A stretch of 30,711 bases of DNA from RSA11 sp965652565 (GCA_965652565.1 CBFGWL010000031.1:1-30711), one strand, 5' to 3'. Counted from the first letter of the stretch, positions 15,754-23,748 are shown. Notes: generated from the letters alone by a model not told the origin. Numbers and translations are program-made.

Positions 15754-16619
15754 CGCCGCGCCGCGGCCCCGGCGCGCGCGCCGTAGCCGCCGCCGAAGAG
15801 CACCGCGTGCACGAGCAGCGGCAGGATCTGCCAGAGGTCGATCCGCTCGGTGTGGCCTTCGGCGAGCGGGAACTCCTCGGCGTAGGCGGCGAAGATGCGC
15901 TCGCTCGGCGAGCCGAAGAGCCGCAGCATCGCGAGGTCGACCTCGCGATGCCCGCCGTGGGCCGCCGGGTCGATGAGCAGGCCCCGGCCCGACTCGTCCG
16001 CCATCACGTTGCCGCCCCACAGATCGCCGTGTAGGCGCGCGGGCGGCTCGGGCGGGCCGGCCAGCTCGGGCAGGCGCTCGCACACCGCCTCGACCGCGGC
16101 CGCGTCGTCCCGCGACAGCGAGCCGCGATCGCTGGCGCGCCGCGCCAGCGGCAGCAGCATGTCCTCGGCGTAGACCTCAGCCCACCTGGCGCGCTCGCGC
16201 GGCTCGAGCTCGACCGAGCCGATCCGCAGGACGGAGTCGGGCGAGTCGGGCGGCAGGGCGCCGTGCGCGGGCGCGCCGGCGCGATGCACGCGGGCGAGCG
16301 CGCGGCCGAGCTCCTCGGCTCCGTCGCCGGAGAGCGAGCCGGGATCGACCCACTCGAGCGCGAGGAAGGGCACCTCCTCCCCCACCGCCACCACGCCCGG
16401 CACCGGGGCGCCGCCGTCGGCGAGCCAGCGCAGGCCCGCGGCCTCGGCGGCGAAGTCGGCGGGCCGCGCGCCGGCGCGCGCCTTCACGAAGGCGCGCCCA
16501 GAGGCGAGCTCCACGCACCAGGCGTCGTTGATGCTCCCGCCGGAGACGCGCGCCGCGTCGCCCGGGGCCTCGCCGAGGGCATCGGCGAGCGCCTCGGCCA
16601 GCGCGGCGGGAAGGTTCAC
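15744..16619 (-). CDS. Fructosamine/ketosamine-3-kinase family protein
   Basis: This 291-residue protein belongs to the FN3K-related kinases of the aminoglycoside phosphotransferase fold. VSGGSINDAWCVELASGRAFVKA forms the nucleotide loop and its Lys. LHGDLWGGN gives catalytic D199 and metal ligand N204, and LIDPAAHGGHREVDLAML gives the second Asp, D217. Bacterial members phosphorylate ribulosamines and erythrulosamines on protein lysines, leading to spontaneous deglycation. The GTG start (16619) overlaps the stop of the upstream phosphatase as GTGA, so translation is coupled. Substrate preference cannot be read from sequence. Confidence 0.9.
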   Translation of the reverse strand: MNLPAALAEALADALGEAPGDAARVSGGSINDAWCVELASGRAFVKARAGARPADFAAEAAGLRWLADGGAPVPGVVAVGEEVPFLALEWVDPGSLSGDGAEELGRALARVHRAGAPAHGALPPDSPDSVLRIGSVELEPRERARWAEVYAEDMLLPLARRASDRGSLSRDDAAAVEAVCERLPELAGPPEPPARLHGDLWGGNVMADESGRGLLIDPAAHGGHREVDLAMLRLFGSPSERIFAAYAEEFPLAEGHTERIDLWQILPLLVHAVLFGGGYGARAGAAARRYR

Positions 16620-17083
16620 ACCCGGCCGGCCGCGACCTCGTCGAGCAGGGCGCGGCAGTTGCGCTCGACGATCTCCACGACCTCGGCGAACCCGTCCTCG
16701 CCGCCGTAGTAGGGATCCGGCACGTCGTCTTCGACGCCGTCGCCGAACTCGCGCAGCAGGCGCACCTTCCCCTCGGCCTCGTCGTCCGGAGCGAGCCGCA
16801 GCAGATCCTCGCGGTTGGAGCGGTCCATGGCGACCACCAGGTCGAACTCGTAGAAGTCCCCGGGCGTCACCTGGCGCGCCGTCCCGGTGAGCTCCACGCC
16901 GCGCTCGCGCGCCGCGGCGATCGAGCGCGGGTCGGGCGGGTTGCCGACGTGCCAGTCACCGGTCCCCGCGCTCTCCACCTCGACTTCACCGTCGAGGCCC
17001 GCCTCGGCGACGAGGCCACGCATCACCGCCTCGGCGGTCGGCGAGCGGCAGATGTTCCCCAGGCAGACGAAAAGCAGACGCAT
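16616..17083 (-). CDS. Low-molecular-weight protein tyrosine phosphatase
   Basis: This 155-residue protein carries the P-loop C7-x5-R13-S in FVCLGNICRSPTAEAV and the general acid D123 in VPDPYYGG. That is the complete catalytic set of low-molecular-weight phosphotyrosine phosphatases. It is the first gene of a two-gene operon with the fructosamine kinase homologue (4-base overlap). A related LMW phosphatase has been reported to dephosphorylate ribulosamine 5-phosphates, so this one may supply the kinase substrate rather than act on phosphotyrosine. The ATG at 17083 follows a TACCCT box by nine bases, indicating a leaderless mRNA. Confidence 0.92.
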   Translation of the reverse strand: MRLLFVCLGNICRSPTAEAVMRGLVAEAGLDGEVEVESAGTGDWHVGNPPDPRSIAAARERGVELTGTARQVTPGDFYEFDLVVAMDRSNREDLLRLAPDDEAEGKVRLLREFGDGVEDDVPDPYYGGEDGFAEVVEIVERNCRALLDEVAAGRV

Positions 17084-17092
17084 TGAGCCGCG

Positions 17093-17098
17093 AGGGTA
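17093..17098 (-). promoter_or_regulatory. -10 box (TACCCT) of the phosphatase-kinase operon
   Basis: TACCCT on the minus strand ends nine bases before ATG 17083, with no ribosome site between. Confidence 0.55.
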
Positions 17099-17146
17099 GC
17101 GACCGCTTCCGGAGCTGACCGAGGGCGACTCGACGGGCCGACCGCG

Positions 17147-17152
17147 TAAGTT
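17147..17152 (+). promoter_or_regulatory. -10 box (TAAGTT) of murB
   Basis: TAAGTT ends 14 bases before ATG 17167, which predicts a leader of only a few bases. Confidence 0.4.
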
Positions 17153-17166
17153 GGCGGCGACCGACC

Positions 17167-18234
17167 ATGGAGCAGCTCACCGACATCCCGCTCGCCGAGC
17201 TCACCACCCTGCGCCTCGGCGGCCCGGCGCGCAGCCTGGTGCGCGCCGAGACCCGCGAGGAGCTCGTCGAGGCCGTGCGCGAATGCGACCGCGCGGGCGA
17301 GGAGACGCTGATCCTCGCGGGCGGCAGCAACCTCGTCGTGGCGGACGCGGGCGTGCCCCGCGCGATCCAGATCGCCACGCGCGGCACCGAGCGCGCCGAG
17401 CTCGCGGACGGGCGTGTCGCGATCACCGCCGAGGCGGGCGAGGAGTGGGACGCATTCGTCGCCGCCGCCGTCGCCGACGGCCTCGTAGGAGTGGAGTGCC
17501 TCGCTGGCATCCCGGGCAGCGTGGGCGCGACGCCGATCCAAAACGTCGGCGCCTACGGCCAGGAGGTCGCCGAGACGATCACCGAGGTGCTCGTCCTCGA
17601 GCGAGCGAGCGGCGCGGTGCACGCGCTCACGCCGGCCGAGTGCCGGTTCAGCTACCGGTCGAGCCGGTTCAAGCGCACGAACACGCACGTCGTGCTCGCG
17701 GTCACGTTCGCGCTCGCCCGCGACGATGAGCGTCGTTCGGCGCCGATTCGCTACGCGGAGCTGGCCCGCAAGCTCGACGTGGAGCTCGGCGACCGCGCCC
17801 CGCTCGAGGCGGTGCGCCAGGCCGTGCTCGAGCTGCGCCGCGGCAAGGGCATGGTCCTCGACCCCGACGACCCGGACTCCGTGAGCGCCGGGTCGTTCTT
17901 CACGAACCCGATCCTCGAGCCCGAGCAGGCCCAGCGCCTCGCGCGGGTGGTCGCCGAGCGCTACGGCGACGACGTCTCGCCGCCGAGTTGGCCGCAGAGC
18001 GACGGGCGCGTGAAGATCTCCGCCGCCTGGCTCATCGAGCGCGCCGGGTTCTCGCGCGGTTACGGCGACGGGAACGTCGGGCTCTCGCGCAAGCACACGC
18101 TCGCCGTCGTCAACCGCGGCGGCGCGACGACGGCGGAGCTCGTCGCGTTCGCCCGCGAGATCGCGAGCGGCGTGCGCGAGGCGTTCGGGGTGGAGCTGGC
18201 GCCCGAGCCGGTCTTCGCGGGCCACGAGTGGTGA
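17167..18234 (+). CDS. murB: UDP-N-acetylenolpyruvoylglucosamine reductase MurB
   Basis: This 355-residue flavoenzyme reduces UDP-GlcNAc-enolpyruvate to UDP-MurNAc with NADPH, the second committed step of peptidoglycan synthesis, in the cytoplasm. FAD-binding segments are LAGGSNLVVAD (50-60) and GIPGSVGATPIQNVGAYG (114-131). FSYRSSRFK supplies the conserved Arg (R164), and SVSAGSFFTNP contains the catalytic Ser S243. The longer middle region is of the E. coli (type I) kind. It is divergent from the phosphatase operon and does not sit in a cell-wall cluster here. Confidence 0.95.
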   Translation: MEQLTDIPLAELTTLRLGGPARSLVRAETREELVEAVRECDRAGEETLILAGGSNLVVADAGVPRAIQIATRGTERAELADGRVAITAEAGEEWDAFVAAAVADGLVGVECLAGIPGSVGATPIQNVGAYGQEVAETITEVLVLERASGAVHALTPAECRFSYRSSRFKRTNTHVVLAVTFALARDDERRSAPIRYAELARKLDVELGDRAPLEAVRQAVLELRRGKGMVLDPDDPDSVSAGSFFTNPILEPEQAQRLARVVAERYGDDVSPPSWPQSDGRVKISAAWLIERAGFSRGYGDGNVGLSRKHTLAVVNRGGATTAELVAFAREIASGVREAFGVELAPEPVFAGHEW

Positions 18235-18247
18235 CCCGCGCCCGGCC

Positions 18248-18784
18248 CTAGGCCGCCGCGGCCGCCGTCGCCCGCTCCTTGCCGATGCGCTTCGCGGCGC
18301 GCTGGCCGTCGCGCAGCATCTCCTTCTCCTCCTTGAGGTTGTCCTGGAGGAGCTTCACGACCTTGCGCTCGCCGACGGCGCGCGCCAGTTCGATCAGGTT
18401 CTCGTAGGCGCCGATCTCGTAGTGCTCGACGCGCGCGGAGACGCCCGCGACCACCACGTCCTTGAGCTGCTTGTCGACCGAAGACGTCGAGTCGCGGAAC
18501 TCCTTGACGAGCGCGTCGATCGCCTCGGCCGGGCCCTGCCGCGGCTTCGCGTCGAGCTCGGCGAACGCCTTCTCGATGTTCTCGATCTGGCGCGCGGTCT
18601 CGTCGACGTGCGTCTCGATCCGCTCGACGAGCTCCTGGTCGGTCGCGGCCCTCTGCATGCGGGGCAGCACCTTCGCGAGCTGCTTCTCCATCTTGAGCAC
18701 GGAGCGCAGGTCGTGCAGCAGAAGCTCGCGCGGGTCGGCCAGCTTCGTCTTCTTCTTCGTGGTCCTCTTGCTGTTGGTGGCCAA
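18248..18784 (-). CDS. DUF892 (YciE/YciF) ferritin-like protein
   Basis: This 178-residue protein has the four-helix ferritin-like pattern of the YciE/YciF family: LLLHDLRSVLKMEKQLAKVLPRM, HVDETARQIENIEKAF, ARVEHYEIGAYENLIELA and LLQDNLKEEKEML, with Glu/His residues placed for a di-iron site. Basic Thr/Lys-rich N-terminus and Ala-rich C-terminus flank the bundle. The start is TTG at 18784, fixed by a strong AAGGAGGAG site. Family members are linked to stress in enterobacteria; the biochemical role is not settled. Confidence 0.9.
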   Translation of the reverse strand: MATNSKRTTKKKTKLADPRELLLHDLRSVLKMEKQLAKVLPRMQRAATDQELVERIETHVDETARQIENIEKAFAELDAKPRQGPAEAIDALVKEFRDSTSSVDKQLKDVVVAGVSARVEHYEIGAYENLIELARAVGERKVVKLLQDNLKEEKEMLRDGQRAAKRIGKERATAAAAA

Positions 18785-18838
18785 AGTCTCTCCTCCTTAA
18801 GCGGGGTCGGATGCGCCGCTACCCCGACGCCCGAGGAG

Positions 18839-19849
18839 CTAACCCGCCGCGCGCTGCCAGCGCTTGGTCTCGTCCTCGACGCTCACCTCGAGCTCGCCGC
18901 GGGCGGTCAGGTGGTCGAGGTAGGTGAGCGTGATCTGCAGCGCCCAGGGGGTCGTCGTCGGCGTGAGCTTGTCGGCGCCGATGATCCGGTTGATCACCTC
19001 GAACGCCGTGATGGGCTCCTCGCCGACTGTCTCGCGCACGCGGGCGAGCGCCGCCGTGAGCTGCCGGCGGCTCTCGGCGATCTTGTTCGGCACGTCGCGG
19101 AACGGACGGCCGTGACCGGCGAGGCAAAGCCCGGTGTCGAGGCCCTCCACCACGTCGAGGCTGCGCTGGAACTCCGCGACCGGGTCGGGCGTGAGCCCGT
19201 GGTCGAAGTACAGCGTCACGCGGCCGAGGATGTGGTCGCCGGAGATGAGCAGGCCGGACTCGGGCTCGTGCAGGACGACGTGCGAGGGCGCGTGTCCGGG
19301 CGTCTCGTACGTGACGAGCGTGCCGAGGTCGGTCTCCACCTCCACCCCGTCGACGAGCTCGCGGTCGGGCGGCACGGCGCGCGCGATGCCCGGTCCCTCG
19401 TCGTCGTCGCGGCGCGCCTCGCGGTAGCGCTCGAGCGCCGCGGCGGGCACGCCGCTTTGGCGCGCGACCTCGAGCCGCCGTTCGAGCACGCCCTCGGGAT
19501 CCTCGGCGAGATCGCGCGCGTGCCCCCAGGCCGGGTGGATCCAAAGCTCGCAGCCCGCCGCGTCGATGATCGGCCCGGCGAGCCCGTAGTGGTCGGAGTG
19601 CGCGTGCGTGCAGACGACCAGGCGCACGTCGGTGAGCGCGAGGCCGACCTGCGCCATCGCGTACTCGAGCTGTCGCGTGCCGTCCGGACCGGCGTAGCCG
19701 GTGTCGAAGAGCACGACGCCGTCGCCGGCGCGCAGAGCCCATGCGTTGCAGTGCGGCACGCCGGGCCACGGCAGCGGCAGCCGCAGCCGCCACACCCCGG
19801 GCAGCACGCGCTCGCCGCGGCCGAGCTCCTTGTCCTTCGTGGCTGCCAT
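18839..19849 (-). CDS. MBL-fold metallo-hydrolase
   Basis: This roughly 336-residue protein has the metallo-beta-lactamase fold. The dinuclear metal motif is THAHSDHYGLAG (H82, H84, D86, H87), followed by the later ligands in YETPGHAPSHVVL, LLISGDHILG and CLAGHGRPF. VPHCNAWALRAGDGVVLFDTGY is the characteristic beginning. A C-terminal helical extension after residue 260 resembles that of LACTB2-like hydrolases. The start is uncertain: ATG 19849 fits the fold. ATGs just upstream, or the open frame to 19945, would add a repeated GWLRRAR stretch that I take to be intergenic. No ribosome site is visible. Substrate unknown. Confidence 0.88.
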   Translation of the reverse strand: MAATKDKELGRGERVLPGVWRLRLPLPWPGVPHCNAWALRAGDGVVLFDTGYAGPDGTRQLEYAMAQVGLALTDVRLVVCTHAHSDHYGLAGPIIDAAGCELWIHPAWGHARDLAEDPEGVLERRLEVARQSGVPAAALERYREARRDDDEGPGIARAVPPDRELVDGVEVETDLGTLVTYETPGHAPSHVVLHEPESGLLISGDHILGRVTLYFDHGLTPDPVAEFQRSLDVVEGLDTGLCLAGHGRPFRDVPNKIAESRRQLTAALARVRETVGEEPITAFEVINRIIGADKLTPTTTPWALQITLTYLDHLTARGELEVSVEDETKRWQRAAG

Positions 19850-19870
19850 GCGGCGCATCATGCTCGCAGA

Positions 19871-19911
19871 CCAGCCGCGCGCGCGACGGAGCCAGCCGCG
19901 CGCGCGACGGA
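19871..19911. repeat. Tandem 20-bp direct repeat
   Basis: The same 20 bases occur at 19871-19890 and 19892-19911, separated by one G (21-base period). The unit is CG-rich and ends in GCGACGGA. It directly precedes the palindrome pair. Confidence 0.85.
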
Positions 19912-19954
19912 CGTTCAGCCCTCGTGCGCGAAAAACGACGACCACGGCTGAACG
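19912..19954. repeat. 43-bp palindromic element, copy A
   Basis: CGTTCAGCC (19912-19920) and GGCTGAACG (19946-19954) are exact 9-bp inverted arms around a 25-base core that shares CGAAAA, CG and CGACCA with copy B at the same positions. Confidence 0.85.
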
Positions 19955-19970
19955 AGCCGGGCGGCCGCGG

Positions 19971-20017
19971 AACGTTCAGCCGTAGGCGTCGAAAAGCGGC
20001 GACCAGGGCTGAACGTT
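19971..20017. repeat. 47-bp palindromic element, copy B
   Basis: AACGTTCAGCC (19971-19981) and GGCTGAACGTT (20007-20017) are exact 11-bp arms. The arms and the core spacing match copy A. Together the two elements occupy most of the divergent region between the MBL and SprT-like genes, which otherwise shows no clear promoter. Confidence 0.85.
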
Positions 20018-20062
20018 GGTGGGGCGGGGGAGCCGCCGCGCGCGCCGCGATCATTCGGGCCG

Positions 20063-20554
20063 ATGAAGCGCCGCCCCCGCGCCTACTACCTGGTCGCCGG
20101 CGTCGACCTGCGCGCCGAGCTCGAGCGGCTCTGCCGGCTCGAGGCGCTCGGCGGCCCGGACGGCGAGCTCGCGCGCCGCACGCCCGAGCTGCGCGTGCGC
20201 CGGGCCCGGAAGCGCCCGCGCAGCCGCCTGGGCTTCGCCGTGCCGAGCGAGTGGCGCATCTCGGTCACGACCTACCCCGGCATCCGGCCCGGCGACGCCC
20301 AGGAGACGCTCCTCCACGAGCTCGTCCACCTCGCGGTACCCGCGAAGCCTGGCGAGCGGCGCTGGCACGGGCCCGAGTTCAAGGCCACGCTGCGCAGCGC
20401 GATGCGCGAGGCCTACGGCGTGCGCCGCGTGCGGGTTCGCAACAGCTACCACGGGGCGTACGCCGACGCGCTCGAGCGCGCGCGGGCGCGCCGGGCGAGC
20501 GAGCAGCCCGCCGATCAGCTCTCGCTGCTCGGGGCCGAGGAGCGCGCGGCCTAG
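20063..20554 (+). CDS. SprT-like zinc metalloprotease-fold protein
   Basis: This 163-residue protein contains the zincin motif HELVH (H85, E86, H89) in ETLLHELVHLAVPAKPGERRWHGPEF, with H102 as the probable third zinc ligand. This spacing is typical of SprT/YgjP-like domains. The rest is strongly basic. No C-terminal zinc ribbon is visible, so it is a short version of the family. Eukaryotic SPRTN relatives cleave DNA-protein crosslinks; bacterial roles are mostly unknown. Stop codons are shared with the oligoendopeptidase gene on CTAG. Confidence 0.8.
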   Translation: MKRRPRAYYLVAGVDLRAELERLCRLEALGGPDGELARRTPELRVRRARKRPRSRLGFAVPSEWRISVTTYPGIRPGDAQETLLHELVHLAVPAKPGERRWHGPEFKATLRSAMREAYGVRRVRVRNSYHGAYADALERARARRASEQPADQLSLLGAEERAA

Positions 20555-22365
20555 ATCCGCCCGGCCTCGGCGGCGGCCTCCTCGGCGGCCGTGAGCTGGC
20601 GCTCGATGAGCTCGAGGCCCGCGCTCCAGAAGCCGGGATCGGTGAGGTCGACGTCCACGATCCGGCCGAGCTCCTCGGGCGACCGCGAACCGCCCGCACG
20701 CAGCAGGTCCAGATACGACGGCACGAACTCAGCGCCGCGCTCCTGGTAGCGCCGGTACACCGACAGCGCCAGCAGGTGCCCGTACGCGTACGCGTAGACG
20801 TAGCCGGGCGTGTCGATGAAGTGCGGCACGTACGACCACCACGTGCCGTAGTCCTCGCTCACGTCGACCGAGTCGCCGAGCAGGTCGCGCTGGGTCTCCA
20901 GCCAGGCCTGGTTGAAGTCCTCCACCCGCAGCTCGCCCGCCCGCCGGCGCTGGTTGTGGACGCGGTCCTCGAAGCGGTTCATCGCGACCTGGCGGAAGAC
21001 CGCGGCGATCGCGCCGTCGAGCGACTCGGCGAGCAGCGACAGGCGCGCCTCGGCGTCCGGCGCCTCGCCCAGCAGGCGCTCCAGCACGATCGTCTCGCCG
21101 AAGATCGACGCGGTCTCGGCGACGGTGAGCGGCGTGGAGAACTGGAAGATGCCCTGGTCGCGCGCCAGGACCGCGTGCACGCCGTGGCCGAGCTCGTGCG
21201 CCATCGTCAGCACGTCGCCCGGGCGGGAGGTGTAGTTGAGCATCACGTACGGGTGTGCGGAGGGCACCGCGTACGAGCAGAACGCCCCGCCGCGCTTGCC
21301 CGGGGCGGGCGGTGCGTCGATGTAGTCCCCCTCGAAGAACGACGCCGCGGCCTCGCCGAGCTCGTCCGAGAAGCCGCGGTAGCAGTCGAGCACGAGCTCC
21401 CGCGCCTCGGCGTAGGGCACGCGGCGCTCCTCCATCACCACCGGCGCCATCCGGTCGTAGTGCGCGAGCCGGTCCAGACCGAGCAGCCCCGCCTTCAGCC
21501 TGTACCAGCGGCGGGCGAGCTCGTACTGGCTCTGCACCGCCTCCACGAGCGCCTCGACCGACTCGTCGCTCGCCTCGTTCGCGAGGTTGCGCGAGGCGAG
21601 CCAATGCTCGTAGGAGCGCAGCCGGTCCTTCGTCGCCTTGTCGGCGAGCAGCGTGTTGAAGATGTAGGCCCGCGTCCGCAGCCCGTCGTCGAGCGCCTTG
21701 GTGACGCCGTTCGCGGCCTCCGCGCGCTTCTCGCGGTCGGGATCCTGCAGGCGCGACAGCGCCTGCATCAGCGGCACCGGCTCCTCGGCGTCGGGCAGCT
21801 CGACCCCCAGCGCGGAGATCTGCTCGGTGAAGAGGCGGCGGAAGGCGGAGGCGCCGGTGACCTGCAGCTCGGTCATGACGCGCTCCTCGGGCTCGGACAG
21901 CTGGTGCGGGCGGTAGCGGCGCGCGGTGCGCAGGAAGTGGCGCCAGCGGGCGAGGCGCTCGTCGTCGATGAGCGCGTTCGCGTGCTCGTCGTCCAGCTCG
22001 TTCCACTCGAGCTCGAAGAACAGAAGCTCCGTCTCGATCGCGGCGCCGCGCTCCTGCGCGTCCTGCATGAGCGCGCCGCGCTCCGGGTCGCGCGTGTCCG
22101 TGGTGAACCAAAGCGAGGCGTAGGTGCCGGCGCGCCCGGCGAGGTCATAGATCTCCTCAAGCTCGTACAGCGCGTCGGCGAGCTGCTGCGCGTCGAGCTC
22201 GGCGACCCGGCCCCGGTGGGCGGCCGCGAAGGCGTCGGCGCGCTCCTTCGCCTCGTCGAGCAGCGCCGGCACGCCCGTGGGGCCGCGGCCGTCCACGAGC
22301 GGTTCGAGGTTCCAGCGGGCCTGGTCGAGGGCTTCGTCTTCGATGGCGGCGGATGCGGTGCTCAT
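20551..22365 (-). CDS. pepF: M3-family oligoendopeptidase F
   Basis: This 604-residue cytoplasmic zinc peptidase of the thimet oligopeptidase family degrades short peptides. The HEXXH zinc motif is M388-A-H390-E391-L-G-H394 in VLTMAHELGHGVHAVLA, and the third ligand is E417 in TPLTVAETASIFGET, at the usual distance. GGAFCSYAVPSAHPYVMLNYT and YGTWWSYVPHFIDTPGYVYAYAYGHLLA are typical PepF substrate-cleft segments. Length is normal for the family. ATG 22365 is preceded by GGAGG and by a TATCGT box only six bases away. Confidence 0.95.
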   Translation of the reverse strand: MSTASAAIEDEALDQARWNLEPLVDGRGPTGVPALLDEAKERADAFAAAHRGRVAELDAQQLADALYELEEIYDLAGRAGTYASLWFTTDTRDPERGALMQDAQERGAAIETELLFFELEWNELDDEHANALIDDERLARWRHFLRTARRYRPHQLSEPEERVMTELQVTGASAFRRLFTEQISALGVELPDAEEPVPLMQALSRLQDPDREKRAEAANGVTKALDDGLRTRAYIFNTLLADKATKDRLRSYEHWLASRNLANEASDESVEALVEAVQSQYELARRWYRLKAGLLGLDRLAHYDRMAPVVMEERRVPYAEARELVLDCYRGFSDELGEAAASFFEGDYIDAPPAPGKRGGAFCSYAVPSAHPYVMLNYTSRPGDVLTMAHELGHGVHAVLARDQGIFQFSTPLTVAETASIFGETIVLERLLGEAPDAEARLSLLAESLDGAIAAVFRQVAMNRFEDRVHNQRRRAGELRVEDFNQAWLETQRDLLGDSVDVSEDYGTWWSYVPHFIDTPGYVYAYAYGHLLALSVYRRYQERGAEFVPSYLDLLRAGGSRSPEELGRIVDVDLTDPGFWSAGLELIERQLTAAEEAAAEAGRI

Positions 22366-22371
22366 GCCTCC

Positions 22372-22377
22372 ACGATA
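22372..22377 (-). promoter_or_regulatory. -10 box (TATCGT) of the oligoendopeptidase gene
   Basis: TATCGT on the minus strand ends six bases before ATG 22365, consistent with a start at or next to the first transcribed base. Confidence 0.45.
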
Positions 22378-22402
22378 CGGGGCCGCCGGCGCCGGCCGGC
22401 GC

Positions 22403-22903
22403 TCAGCGTTGCGGCGAGCTCTCCCCGTCCGCGGCCCCGTCGGCCGGCGGGTCGCCGGCCTCGACCGTCACGCCGCCGGGACCGGGCGGATCGACGCCGT
22501 GCTCGGCGAGCGCCTTGAGGATGTGCTCCTGCAGACCGGGGACGGCGCTCGCGTCGACCTCCGCCGGGCCCGCCTGCGGGTCGATGCCGTTGGCGCGCAG
22601 CGTCTCCAGGATCTCATCGCGCAGGCCGCTGCCGGTCAGATCGACCGTCTGCGTCTCGTGGTGAGTGACCTGCGCGGTCCCCGTCTGCATGGCCTTGAAC
22701 GCCATGCCGAGCAGCGAGCCGAGATCGACGTTGCCGCCCAGGTTCACCCGCAACTCGACCGGCGCGTCGGCGTCCCGCGGCCCGGCGGACTGCGGGGCCC
22801 GCCCGGAGGCGCCCTCCTGCGGGTTGGTGAGCGCGGCGAGCTCAGCCGGGGAGATCGCGCTCTCGCGCTCGCGGCGGCGCCGGAAATAGCTGAAGAGGCC
22901 CAC
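22403..22903 (-). CDS. Hypothetical protein with two short internal repeats
   Basis: This 166-residue protein starts at GTG 22903, ten bases after a TACGAT box. It begins with GLFSYFRRRRERESA, a basic patch. It then has a linker, a NLGGNVDLGSLLGMAF segment and two related 17-residue repeats at 93-109 and 123-139 of the form GLxxxILxxLxxxGxDP. The C-terminus is Pro/Gly/Asp-rich and probably disordered. I recognise no family. It follows the L,D-transpeptidase gene on the same strand with a 44-base gap, but it has its own promoter-like box. Confidence 0.6.
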   Translation of the reverse strand: MGLFSYFRRRRERESAISPAELAALTNPQEGASGRAPQSAGPRDADAPVELRVNLGGNVDLGSLLGMAFKAMQTGTAQVTHHETQTVDLTGSGLRDEILETLRANGIDPQAGPAEVDASAVPGLQEHILKALAEHGVDPPGPGGVTVEAGDPPADGAADGESSPQR

Positions 22904-22913
22904 TGCCCAAGCG

Positions 22914-22919
22914 ATCGTA
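22914..22919 (-). promoter_or_regulatory. -10 box (TACGAT) of the hypothetical gene at 22403
   Basis: TACGAT on the minus strand ends ten bases before GTG 22903. Confidence 0.4.
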
Positions 22920-22947
22920 GAGCGGCGCGGCGGCGGGCGCCAGGCGC

Positions 22948-23748
22948 CTACTGGGTGATCGTGACCGGCGTGCCGGGCGGTACGCGCTCGACGAGCGCGT
23001 TTACGTCCGCGTCGCGCGCCCGCACGCAGCCGTGCGATGCGGCGACCCCGAGCGGCCCGTCGGTGCCGTGGATCGCGATCCGGTCGCCGCCCATCCAGCC
23101 GGACGGCAGCCGCGGCTGGCGCGCGGTGAGCGCCACGGCGCAGCAGCCGTAGGCGGGGTTGAGCCCGCCGCGGAACGTGTCCGTCACCGCGAAGCGCCCC
23201 GTGGGCGTCGTCGAGTCGGGCGCCCCCACCGTGATCGCGAACGAGCGGACGAGCTTCCCGCCGCGGCGCAGCTCGAGTCGGTAGTCGGAGAGGTCGACCC
23301 GCATCTCCCAGGGCACGCTGCCCGCGACCAGGCGCGTAGGGTCGAGGCGCACCCAGGCCAGCTCGCCGTTGCGGCGGTGCGGGGTGGGAACGCCCGCCCA
23401 CTCCCCGCGCCGCTCGAACACCGAGAGCACGGTCGGCGAGCCCCACTCGGTCTCCTGGCCGAGCTTGGCGATGACCTTGCCTCCAGGCCGATCACGCAGG
23501 ACGACGCGCGCGCCGGGCCGCGGCCAGACGACCGGATGCCCGCGGCGCGGCAGCCCGAGCGCGGGGCGCTCCGCGGCCTGCTCCTTCGCGACAGTGGTCG
23601 TCGTAGTGGTGGTGGAGGTGGTCGTGGTCGTGACCGTGCTGGTCGTCGCGCCCGGCTCCGACCGGGCCGGCTCGTCGTCGCCGCCGCACGCGCCAAGGCC
23701 GAGCGCCGCAGCGGCGGCGAAGGTGAGGATTCCGCGACCGCGCACCAT
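22948..23748 (-). CDS. L,D-transpeptidase (YkuD) lipoprotein
   Basis: This 266-residue exported protein has a lipoprotein signal with lipobox LGAC (C21). It continues with a Thr/Ser-only linker (about 35-53) and an SH3-like segment with PGARVVLRDRPGGKVIAKLG. The YkuD catalytic domain follows (about 145-266). IAIHGTDGPLGVAASHGCVRARD contains H227, H239, the nucleophile C241 and R243. Such enzymes make 3-3 crosslinks in peptidoglycan or attach proteins to it, acting outside the membrane. The Thr linker probably spans the distance from membrane anchor to wall. ATG 23748 lies nine bases after TAACCT, so the transcript is probably leaderless. Confidence 0.93.
   Translation of the reverse strand: MVRGRGILTFAAAAALGLGACGGDDEPARSEPGATTSTVTTTTTSTTTTTTTVAKEQAAERPALGLPRRGHPVVWPRPGARVVLRDRPGGKVIAKLGQETEWGSPTVLSVFERRGEWAGVPTPHRRNGELAWVRLDPTRLVAGSVPWEMRVDLSDYRLELRRGGKLVRSFAITVGAPDSTTPTGRFAVTDTFRGGLNPAYGCCAVALTARQPRLPSGWMGGDRIAIHGTDGPLGVAASHGCVRARDADVNALVERVPPGTPVTITQ

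Noticed and set aside
17023..18225. 400-codon minus-strand open frame
   Set aside because: Antisense shadow of murB, which has complete family motifs.
19850..19945. N-terminal extension of the MBL hydrolase including GWLRRAR repeats
   Set aside because: It is the translation of the tandem 20-bp DNA repeat and lies outside the family fold, so the start was placed at 19849.
19871..20017. CRISPR array
   Set aside because: Only two copies of each repeat type, palindromes with partly conserved cores rather than unique spacers, and no cas genes.
19741..22518. 925-codon plus-strand open frame
   Set aside because: Antisense to the well-supported oligoendopeptidase gene; Arg/Ala/Leu-biased as expected for a shadow.
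23586..23650. Simple repeat of GTG/GTC/GTA-type triplets as a microsatellite element
   Set aside because: It simply encodes the Thr/Ser linker of the L,D-transpeptidase lipoprotein.
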